The position numbers and the translations under genes were made by a program. Below, piece by piece: positions 1-5,214 of a DNA stretch of 5,253 bases (positions are counted from its first letter, which is position 1; each line of letters starts with the position of its first letter). The DNA lies in the NCBI GenBank assembly GCA_049514435.1, contig JBEKVB010000034.1:1-5253 (forward strand). Reading direction: 5' to 3'. The notes under the pieces are model-generated. The model worked only from the letters and a program-made list of their open reading frames with translations, ran no database searches and was not told the DNA's origin. The DNA comes from UBA4810 sp002479215 (GTDB taxonomy: Bacteria > Desulfobacterota > Syntrophia > Syntrophales > Smithellaceae).

Positions 1-36
1 GCGGCAAAATAAGTTTGCAAAGACTTTATGTAACTT

Positions 37-75
37 AAAGAAGGGATAGGCAAAAACCTGTCCCTTCTTTTTTTT
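37..75 (+). terminator. Rho-independent terminator of an upstream gene
   Basis: A 14-bp stem (37-50 pairing with 57-70, with one G:U wobble) closes a 6-base loop and runs into a tract of eight T (68-75). The T tract lies on the + strand, so the terminator serves a + strand gene lying left of the window. All three + frames before it close quickly (stops at 10-12, 36-38 and 47-49), so the frame of that gene's last codons cannot be decided. Confidence 0.85.
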
Positions 76-200
76 GCCTGGTTATGGTTTATTTTCCGCC
101 TTTCTGCTATATTCATCCACTATGTTCAATAAAATAATTGTCAAAATAATTGTTTACAAAAAATAATGAATAAACTTTTGGTAGAATCAAGGACATGGAT

Positions 201-297
201 AAGTACATGTTTTCAGCAAACACTTCTTCCTTGTAATGTTGTTTTCTTATTTTCCCAATTCACACAACATTTCAATCCGTAATAAACGAAAAATTTG
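201..297 (+). repeat. Leader repeat, copy 1 (upstream of the TMTC-like gene)
   Basis: This stretch aligns with 2228-2323 in the leader of the next + strand gene. The first 36 bases match at about 29 positions, including the shared core TCAGCAAnnACTTCTTCC followed by TGTAA. A second block (CAACATT, then CAA and CGTAA) begins exactly 52 bases after the start of the first block in both copies. The roughly 28 bases between the blocks are not conserved. It ends about 100 bases before the start codon. Whether it is a promoter or activator region, an RNA leader or a decayed small repeat cannot be told from two copies. Confidence 0.55.
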
Positions 298-323
298 AAT
301 TCAAACTTAATATGAAGTATAAA
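295..323 (+). promoter_or_regulatory. Possible sigma-70 promoter of the TMTC-like gene
   Basis: A -35-like TTGAAT (295-300) and a -10-like TATAAA (318-323) are 17 bases apart, which would give a transcript starting near 330 and a leader of about 65 bases. The whole spacer 76-394 is very AT-rich, so such matches are easy to find. An alternative pair is TTGTCA (138-143) with AATAAT (162-167), 18 bases apart, which would place the repeat at 201-297 in the transcript. Confidence 0.35.
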
Positions 324-394
324 TATTTAGAGCAGTTCAAAGGCTTTTATATAAAAATAGGGAATATTTGTACTAACTCAAGAGTAGAGAAGTA

Positions 395-2155
395 GTGACA
401 TTGAAAAAAGGTAAATCTAGGTTAATCCAAACCAGTTCAAAATCAGGTCGTTGCGAGCGTGTCAAGCCGAGTTTGGCACAGACGGTGTCTACCTGTAGTT
501 CTTTCGCGCTGAAGGACTGGCTCTTTGTCATCGCTCTGATTGTGGCGGTATTTCTGATTTACCAGCCGGTGTGGCACGCGGGGTTCATCTGGGATGATGA
601 TACGTTTTTGGTTAACAATCCCCTAATCAAGCAGTCCAATGGCTTATATCAATTCTGGTTCACCACCAAAGCACCGGATTTCTTTCCTCTGACAGCCACA
701 ACCCTCTGGCTGGAATGGCGCCTCTGGGGTACGAACCCGTTGGGCTATCACATAGTAAATGTGCTCCTGCATGCCCTGAGCACAGTGTTGATATGGCGGG
801 TGCTCGCTCACTTGAGAATGCCCGGAGCGTGGCTGGCGGCGGCCTTGTTTGCGGTCCATCCGGTCAATGTGGAATCGGTGGCGTGGATCACCGAGCGCAA
901 GAACACGCTGGCAATGTTGTTCTATGTCACGAGTCTTCTCTTCTACCTGCGATTTGAGGACACAGATCGATGGTGCTGGTATGGAATGGCGTTGGGGTCT
1001 TTTGTGCTCGCGTTATTGAGCAAGACAGCGGTGGTGCCGCTACCAATTGTGCTGTTGGGATTAGCGTGGTGGCAGAGGGATCGGGTTAGCAGCCGGGATG
1101 TAAGGCTTACGCTGCCGTTTTTCGGCGTTGCGGTACTGCTGGGTTTGATCACCGTCTGGTTCCAATCCCATGCCATAGGAGCAGAAATGGTACGTGCGGA
1201 CAGCCTTTGGTCGCGCCTGGCTGGAGCGGGTTGGGCGGTATGGTTTTATCTCTACAAGGTGCTGCTTCCGGTGAATCTCATATTCGTTTATCCAAAGTGG
1301 CAAATCGATGCGACTAAGCTGCTGTCATATGTGCCTGGGTTGCTAGTGCTGGCGTGGGCTGCAGTTTTCTTGCGCTTTCGCAAGGGGTGGGGCAAGGCGT
1401 GGTTATTTGGGCTGGGATACTTTGTGGCGATGCTGCTACCAGTTCTGGGATTTCGGGACATTTATTTCATGCGTTTCTCGCTGGTAGCGGACCACTGGCA
1501 GTATTTCTCAATCATGGGACCCATCGGACTCGTGGCTGCTGGAATAACATGGGCATCTGACCGATTGAAGAAGAGAAACGTTTTCTTGGTACCGGCTTTC
1601 AGCGCGATTTTGTTGCTAGTTCTAGGCGTTTTGACCTGGAGACAAACCTGCAATTATAGCAATATCGAAACGCTCTGGAAAATGACTATCGCGAGAAATC
1701 CCGCCTGCTGGATGGCTTACATCAACAGGGGAATCGTCTATAAAAGCCTTGGTAATTACAGGCAGGCGATAGAGGACTATACCGAGGCAATCCGTCTGAA
1801 AGCTGATCTGTACCAAGCCTACTACGACAGGGGAATTATTTATGGCCAACATGGTCAGTATCAACTGGCCATTGAGGATTACAATAAGGCAATCGGCTTG
1901 AATCCTGATTATCTACAAGCTTACAACAACAGGGGAATCGTCTATATGAAGATTGGTATTTATCAAAAAGCCTTAGAGGATTTCAATGAAGCCATCCGGT
2001 TAAAACTTGATTATGCCGACGCTTACAACAACAGGGCTTTTGTTTATCTAAATCAAGGCGATAAAATTTCCGGTTGTCGCGACGCGCGAAAAGCATGTGA
2101 ATTGGGGAATTGTAAATTATTGGAAGCCGCAAATTCCAGAGGATTCTGCCGCTGA
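395..2155 (+). CDS. TMTC-like multi-pass membrane glycosyltransferase (GT-C fold) with C-terminal TPRs
   Basis: The product is 586 residues. After a basic, probably cytoplasmic N-tail (1-40), about eleven hydrophobic segments fill residues 42-414. The first is followed by WDDD (66-69), the acidic pair expected in the first extracytoplasmic loop of GT-C enzymes. HPVNVESVAW (155-164) followed by ERKN matches the HPxxxExVA signature of eukaryotic TMTC proteins and their bacterial relatives. LSK (208-210) and DHWQY (366-370) are other typical blocks. Four TPRs of exactly 34 residues occupy 441-576. Family members use a polyprenyl-linked sugar to glycosylate proteins; the TPRs probably face the periplasm and bind the acceptor. 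Donor and acceptor here are unknown. The start is ambiguous: GTG 395 has GAG five bases upstream, while TTG 401 (giving MKKGKS) is also plausible. No clear terminator follows. Membrane and TPR architecture is certain; the enzymatic role is inferred. Confidence 0.85.
   Translation: MTLKKGKSRLIQTSSKSGRCERVKPSLAQTVSTCSSFALKDWLFVIALIVAVFLIYQPVWHAGFIWDDDTFLVNNPLIKQSNGLYQFWFTTKAPDFFPLTATTLWLEWRLWGTNPLGYHIVNVLLHALSTVLIWRVLAHLRMPGAWLAAALFAVHPVNVESVAWITERKNTLAMLFYVTSLLFYLRFEDTDRWCWYGMALGSFVLALLSKTAVVPLPIVLLGLAWWQRDRVSSRDVRLTLPFFGVAVLLGLITVWFQSHAIGAEMVRADSLWSRLAGAGWAVWFYLYKVLLPVNLIFVYPKWQIDATKLLSYVPGLLVLAWAAVFLRFRKGWGKAWLFGLGYFVAMLLPVLGFRDIYFMRFSLVADHWQYFSIMGPIGLVAAGITWASDRLKKRNVFLVPAFSAILLLVLGVLTWRQTCNYSNIETLWKMTIARNPACWMAYINRGIVYKSLGNYRQAIEDYTEAIRLKADLYQAYYDRGIIYGQHGQYQLAIEDYNKAIGLNPDYLQAYNNRGIVYMKIGIYQKALEDFNEAIRLKLDYADAYNNRAFVYLNQGDKISGCRDARKACELGNCKLLEAANSRGFCR
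1715..2122 (+). repeat. Four tandem 102-bp TPR-coding units
   Basis: Units lie at 1715-1816, 1817-1918, 1919-2020 and 2021-2122, each coding 34 residues that begin with AY and carry the TPR pattern (RG or RA, Y, G, Y, A or C, D, A). Similarity remains at DNA level. The 20-mer CAACAGGGGAATCGTCTATA occurs at 1723-1742 and 1927-1946, exactly two units apart. GCTTACAACAACAGGG occurs at 1919-1934 and 2021-2036, one unit apart. The fourth unit is the most degenerate and contains two cysteines. This points to growth by in-frame tandem duplication. Confidence 0.9.
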
Positions 2156-2227
2156 TTAAGTAGGCATGCTGTATCATTGATTACAGATGATAATCCTCAA
2201 TTATGACAGCTGTCCACTACTGAAACT

Positions 2228-2323
2228 AAGTAAGTGTAGTCAGCAAGAACTTCTTCCTGTAAGAGTTAATTGACGAATTCTGAAAGTTATGCAACATTAC
2301 AAACGTAAATAGTTGAAATATTG
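2228..2323 (+). repeat. Leader repeat, copy 2 (upstream of the Rap1a-like gene)
   Basis: This is the partner of 201-297. It has the same two conserved blocks in the same order and orientation, 52 bases apart (starting at 2240 and 2292), separated by unconserved sequence. It ends about 120 bases before the start codon of its gene, close to the distance in copy 1. I saw no third copy elsewhere in the window. Confidence 0.55.
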
Positions 2324-2429
2324 TGACACCCCGTCGGGGAACCAGGCTGTAAAAGAAGAAAACAAACATCAACCTGTATTAACCGGTCTACTCGACTATT
2401 AATTGTTGTGAGAACAGAATGACCGGAAT

Positions 2430-2434
2430 AGGAG
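2430..2434 (+). promoter_or_regulatory. Ribosome binding site that fixes the Rap1a-like start
   Basis: AGGAG ends seven bases before ATG 2442, an ideal spacing. The in-frame TTG at 2436 lies only one base after it and cannot use it, so the ATG is the start and the protein has 118 residues rather than 120. Confidence 0.8.
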
Positions 2435-2441
2435 ATTGCTT

Positions 2442-2798
2442 ATGAAGAGACTATTAGGAATAGTGTTGTTTACTGTATTTGTCTTCAGCTTTCATTCTGC
2501 ATTTGCTATAAGCGGAAACGATCTTATCCCTGGAATGAGAGTATACTTAAAATCAGAGACGGATTACACAAAGGCCGACTTTTTGTTGGTTGGAAACTAT
2601 CTGGGATATGTTCAAGGTGTTGTTGAAGCAACGGCTTCCGACTACTCCTTGCCAAAAGATATAACAGCCGACCAGATGTGCCGTATCGTTGCCAAGTTCC
2701 TGGAAAAGCACCCGGAAAGATGGAACGAACCAGCCCATAACCTTGTCCGCAATGCCCTTCGGGAAGCTTTCCCAAGTTATATATTGAGAAACAGATGA
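2442..2798 (+). CDS. Secreted Rap1a/Tai-family-like small protein
   Basis: The product is 118 residues with a clear signal peptide: MKR, a hydrophobic core at 4-19, and likely cleavage after AFA (residue 22), leaving a periplasmic protein of about 96 residues. The mature part follows the layout I know for the Rap1a immunity-protein family: GND near the N-terminus, LGYVQGVVEA (54-63), LPKDITADQ (70-78), then IVAKFLEKHPE (82-92), an NEPAHNLV segment and ALREAFP (105-111). In Rap1a/Tai proteins this fold neutralises type VI secretion amidase effectors. Many relatives occur without any effector next to them, and none is seen here, so an immunity role is not supported by context. Oddly, the cysteines usual in the family (before GYV, before LP, and the terminal FPC) are absent; the only cysteine is C80. 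It has its own RBS and lies 280 bases after the previous gene. Family assignment is from motif memory. Confidence 0.75.
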   Translation: MKRLLGIVLFTVFVFSFHSAFAISGNDLIPGMRVYLKSETDYTKADFLLVGNYLGYVQGVVEATASDYSLPKDITADQMCRIVAKFLEKHPERWNEPAHNLVRNALREAFPSYILRNR

Positions 2799-3186
2799 AA
2801 GCCACCCCATGTAGGATAATCAATTGAATGTTATAGACAACAGTTTGAATAAGTTGTAAGTACGCTCGATTGTTTACAAATCATTTCACCGAATCAATGA
2901 CGCATCCGGTAATTTTTTTTCGTGATCAAACATTTCAAATGCAAATCATTAAAATATTTATTTACCATAATTGTTTGTTTGTAGGTGAAACCTTCAGAGA
3001 AAGTCACCTGCCGAGGGACAATGCTATGATATAAAACTATGCGTCATTGCCTTGAGAAAAATTTTTATTATAAAGGGAATGGGATAGATAAATATTAATT
3101 TTGACTGATTAGTTAATTTTAACAGGATTTTGATAAATATTTGATTATAAAAAGTTAGAAGTAAACAGGAACAACGCCCTAATTAA
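2799..3186. other. 388-base AT-rich spacer between convergent genes
   Basis: Both flanking genes end here, so promoters are not expected, yet it is long for a convergent spacer. No gene-sized reading frame is present. It contains the 11-bp inverted repeat and internal dyads listed separately (2895-3049), and an imperfect GTTAA-TT-TTAAC dyad near 3112-3123. I see no standard T-tailed terminator for either gene; the T run at 2913-2920 is preceded by only a 4-bp possible stem. Confidence 0.6.
2895..3049. other. Candidate structured RNA or small element bounded by a perfect 11-bp inverted repeat
   Basis: CAATGACGCAT (2895-2905) is perfectly complementary to ATGCGTCATTG (3039-3049). Inside are a near-palindromic dyad at 2923-2948 centred on CATTT-C-AAATG, and an 8-bp stem GTAGGTGA (2981-2988) with TCACCTGC (3004-3011) containing one G:U pair. 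CAATG at 3019-3023 can also pair with CATTG at 3045-3049, in competition with the outer helix. This is a nested, multi-helix arrangement with an alternative fold. It could be a 3' UTR structure of either convergent gene, a free RNA, or the remains of a small inverted-repeat element; no target duplication is visible. It matches no riboswitch class that I recognise. Confidence 0.35.
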
Positions 3187-4518
3187 CTATCTCTTAGGTA
3201 TAGATTCATTGCCTAGCCCACCCCCACGGACACAGGACGACGATTTGGAAAGTGAAGGCATCTCGGAGGGGAAGACGAAGCGAACGGCACGTTCGTAGAG
3301 CAGATAATCCCACGCCCAATTGATGAGAACCATCATCCGATTACGAAAACCGATTAGATTGAAAAGATGAATAACGAGCCAAAGAAGCCAGGCTACAAAA
3401 CCTGTATAAGTTTTTGCGCCGATAGCCACACCGGCGCTTTTGCGGCCGATGGTAATCATCGAGCCCCGGTCGTGGTAATGAAAAGGCTGAAGTGCTTGTC
3501 CGGAGATTTGCCGCAGGATATTTTGCGCGGCGGTAATACCGGATTGGATAGCCACCTGCGCGACCATCGGTAAAACTCGGGTATCTTCCTTGATGGAAGC
3601 CAAATCACCAATGACGTAAATTTCCGGGTGCTCCAACGCCTGTAAAGTTTCCCGAACGGGAACCCGTCCGTCACGTCCTGTGGAAACACCGGATAGCTCA
3701 GCCAGAGGTTCTCCTTTTACACCGGCAGTCCAGACGACTGTTTGGGTGGTAATATTATCCTGACCGCTCAAGAGCACTGCATTGGGCGTTACTTCCCTGA
3801 CCTTTGCTCCTAAGCGCACGTCAACTCCCATCTTCTGGAGCTTCTCCAGCGTATAGGTGCGCACGGACTGGGGCATATTAGCAGCCAATCCGTCCGCCGC
3901 CTCCAGAAGAATAATCCGGACGGATTGAAAATCGACTCTCCGGTAATCTTTGACCAGAGGACCATGAATTAGTTCGCTCAGTGCTCCGGAATACTCCACT
4001 CCCGTGGCTCCGCCGCCGACAATGACAAATGTAAGCAGGCTTTCGCGTTTGGCCTTGTCTTCCTCCCGCGCGGCAGCTTCAAAACAGCAGATGATATGGT
4101 TTTTCAGGGCGACAGCTTCTTCCAGTGTCTTCAGGCAGTAAGCATTTTCTGCCACTCCCGGCAGGCCGAAGGAGTAAGTGATGCTTCCCGTAGCCAAAAT
4201 CAGATAATCGTAGGATATAGACTCGCCATTGGTAACGACTATGCGGTTTTGCAAATCAACACGCCAGGCGTAAGCCAAAGTAAAATCTATGTTAGAATGC
4301 TTCCAGAAGATACTGCGGACGGGATAGGCAATATCCTCCGCCTCCAATTCGGCGGCGGCTACCTGATATAGAAGGGCAAGAAAAGTGTGATAGTTGTTTC
4401 TATCGATAAGAAGGACATCAACGTTTCCCTGCGCCAGAGTCCGGGCTGCCCATAATCCGCCGAATCCAGCACCGATAACGACCACTCGTGGTGTTCTGTC
4501 CCTGTTTACCTCCGCCAA
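3187..4518 (-). CDS. ndh: Type II NADH dehydrogenase (NADH:quinone oxidoreductase, non-proton-pumping)
   Basis: The product is 443 residues, a normal family length. The enzyme passes electrons from NADH through FAD to the quinone pool at the inner face of the cytoplasmic membrane, without pumping protons. The first Rossmann motif GAGFGG (16-21) binds FAD. The second, VGGGATGVE (167-175), with strand-end acidic E206, indicates NADH rather than NADPH. YVIGDLA (301-307) closes the FAD site, and AQxAxQ (320-325) is the typical quinone-site motif. A hydrophobic, Trp-rich C-terminal segment (373-408, including HLFNLIGFRNR) should anchor it to the membrane. The start is TTG at 4518-4516, supported by GAGGG (complement of 4527-4531) eight bases upstream and by the short distance to the FAD motif. 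The last 20 residues (Ser/Gly-rich) look like an unconserved tail. It is separated by 136 bases from the lipoprotein gene upstream and appears monocistronic. Confidence 0.95.
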   Translation of the reverse strand: MAEVNRDRTPRVVVIGAGFGGLWAARTLAQGNVDVLLIDRNNYHTFLALLYQVAAAELEAEDIAYPVRSIFWKHSNIDFTLAYAWRVDLQNRIVVTNGESISYDYLILATGSITYSFGLPGVAENAYCLKTLEEAVALKNHIICCFEAAAREEDKAKRESLLTFVIVGGGATGVEYSGALSELIHGPLVKDYRRVDFQSVRIILLEAADGLAANMPQSVRTYTLEKLQKMGVDVRLGAKVREVTPNAVLLSGQDNITTQTVVWTAGVKGEPLAELSGVSTGRDGRVPVRETLQALEHPEIYVIGDLASIKEDTRVLPMVAQVAIQSGITAAQNILRQISGQALQPFHYHDRGSMITIGRKSAGVAIGAKTYTGFVAWLLWLVIHLFNLIGFRNRMMVLINWAWDYLLYERAVRFVFPSEMPSLSKSSSCVRGGGLGNESIPKR

Positions 4519-4585
4519 AATTGTGTCCCTCGCATATAGGTAGATAAACGCAATAAAACAATATTACAAAAAATAACTGTGTTAA

Positions 4586-4615
4586 TAAATATTCTGATAC
4601 GATTTTAGATGTCAA
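4586..4615 (-). promoter_or_regulatory. Possible promoter of the NADH dehydrogenase gene
   Basis: Read on the - strand, a perfect TTGACA (4615-4610) is followed after 18 bases by TATTTA (4591-4586), a poor -10. The -35 is exact but the -10 matches only about half the consensus, so a different -10 or an activator-dependent promoter is possible. It would give a leader of roughly 60 bases. The inverted repeat 4618-4655 abuts its upstream side. Confidence 0.35.
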
Positions 4616-4617
4616 TC

Positions 4618-4655
4618 AATTAACGAAACAGACGACTAAATCTTTTTCGTTAATT
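4618..4655. repeat. Perfect 11-bp inverted repeat across the lipoprotein stop codon
   Basis: AATTAACGAAA (4618-4628) and its exact complement TTTCGTTAATT (4645-4655) flank 16 bases. Within these, AGA (4630-4632) and TCT (4641-4643) can extend the helix after a mismatch. The right arm overlaps the stop codon of the lipoprotein gene by one base. No U tract follows on the - strand, so it is not a standard terminator. It may be an mRNA 3'-end hairpin, or a regulator site next to the possible -35 at 4610-4615. Confidence 0.6.
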
Positions 4656-4993
4656 TATGGAACGAGGCCCCGTTTTTTTAGTTCCATGCGAACATCGATT
4701 CGGCGTTCCCTCAAGTCTTCGGCTGTATATCCGGAGCCACCCGTACCTACGCCGGCACCACCGCCAACTCCGCGTCCAAAACCACCGACTCCGATACCTA
4801 CTTGCGGTCCCGATTGTTTTTCTTGGCTTTCGATTTCATCGTTCAGGCGATAAAAGTAGCGAAGGAGATCCTCATTCCCCATTTTCTTAAAATCCTCGGT
4901 AAGCAATTCTTTCGACCTATCCGCACATCCCGCTACTAAAAATACAGCAGCAATAATAAGAAATGCTAAAATAATATTTTTTTTAATCTTCAC
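4655..4993 (-). CDS. Small lipoprotein with glycine-rich linker, function unknown
   Basis: The product is 112 residues. A basic N-terminus and hydrophobic stretch (6-20) lead to the lipobox VAGC (20-23), so C23 should be lipidated after signal peptidase II cleavage. The +2 residue is alanine, which favours the outer membrane in Gram-negative bacteria. The mature part has two charged helical segments: 32-60, containing EDLLRYFYRLNDEIE, and 90-110, containing DLRERRIDVRMELKKRG. They are joined by a glycine-rich linker (66-88) made of repeated GV and GG steps. I do not recognise a named family. The GTG start (4993-4991) is supported by AGGGG (complement of 5002-5006) eight bases upstream. A strong promoter lies 66-94 bases upstream, and a terminator before that isolates it from the gene to the right, so it probably has its own transcript. 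Confidence 0.85.
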   Translation of the reverse strand: MKIKKNIILAFLIIAAVFLVAGCADRSKELLTEDFKKMGNEDLLRYFYRLNDEIESQEKQSGPQVGIGVGGFGRGVGGGAGVGTGGSGYTAEDLRERRIDVRMELKKRGLVP

Positions 4994-5059
4994 CTCAAAT
5001 TCCCCTATTTTTTAAATGCTATTTTTGTATTGTTGGACTTTGATAAAATAAATTTAATT

Positions 5060-5087
5060 ATTATATGCGTTATTTTTGATTTGTCCA
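5060..5087 (-). promoter_or_regulatory. Strong sigma-70 promoter of the lipoprotein gene
   Basis: On the - strand TGGACA (5087-5082, one mismatch to TTGACA) is followed after 16 bases by a perfect TATAAT (5065-5060). The transcript would start near 5053, giving an AT-rich leader of about 60 bases before GTG 4993. It sits between the upstream terminator (5174-5138) and the gene, as expected for a separate unit. Confidence 0.7.
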
Positions 5088-5137
5088 CAGAGATTTTCCG
5101 GATTTTTTGCTCTCAAAAAAGATCAAGCAAGCCACAT

Positions 5138-5174
5138 AAAAAACCCCCCTTAAAGCATTTCGCTTTAAGGGGGG
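5138..5174 (-). terminator. Strong Rho-independent terminator on the - strand
   Basis: A perfect 13-bp stem (5144-5156 with 5162-5174) with six G:C pairs at its base closes a 5-base loop. On the - strand it is followed by six T (complement of the A run 5143-5138). On the + strand only a TATATA sequence follows, so it acts for the - strand gene entering from the right edge. Confidence 0.9.
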
Positions 5175-5214
5175 TATATATTAGCAGATCATGATTTAAT
5201 GTTACTGATGGAGG

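Larger units (their letters stand above)
2156..2435. other. 280-base spacer between the two + strand genes
   Basis: No gene-sized reading frame is present. It holds the second leader repeat (2228-2323), a 10-base palindrome GACAGCTGTC near 2204-2213, and a tiny CCCC-GTC-GGGG hairpin at 2329-2339. No T-tailed hairpin is visible after the upstream gene, so read-through into the next gene is possible. I could not identify a convincing promoter for the downstream gene; TTGACG at 2270-2275 has no good -10 partner. Confidence 0.6.

Noticed and set aside
2329..2339. CCCC-GTC-GGGG hairpin in the second leader
   Set aside because: A 4-bp stem with no T tract and no counterpart in the first leader; noted only.
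2436..2441. TTG 2436 as start of the Rap1a-like gene, adding two residues
   Set aside because: It lies one base from AGGAG; ATG 2442 has ideal spacing and gives a normal signal peptide.
2442..2798. Type VI effector-immunity pair
   Set aside because: No amidase effector or secretion gene is adjacent; the family signature alone does not establish the role.
2524..2823. Open frames on the - strand opposite the Rap1a-like gene (99 and 85 codons)
   Set aside because: They overlap a gene with a signal peptide and family motifs, have no ribosome site I could see, and their composition is that of an antisense shadow.
149..2880. Identical 12-mer ATTGTTTACAAA at 149-160 and 2869-2880
   Set aside because: It is AT-rich and short, and the flanks do not match; expected by chance in such spacers.
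2887..2920. Terminator for the Rap1a-like gene ending in the T run at 2913-2920
   Set aside because: Only a 4-bp stem (ACCG with CGGT) with a long loop precedes the T run, too weak to claim.
2981..3020. Riboswitch resemblance around the stem 2981-3011
   Set aside because: No same-strand gene follows and the conserved bases of known classes I could recall are not present.
4096..4371. 91-codon + strand frame inside the NADH dehydrogenase gene
   Set aside because: It is antisense to well-conserved ndh codons and shows no domain or start signal.
4657..4890. 77-codon + strand frame opposite the lipoprotein gene
   Set aside because: The - strand has lipobox, RBS and promoter; the + frame is arginine-rich nonsense typical of antisense to glycine codons.
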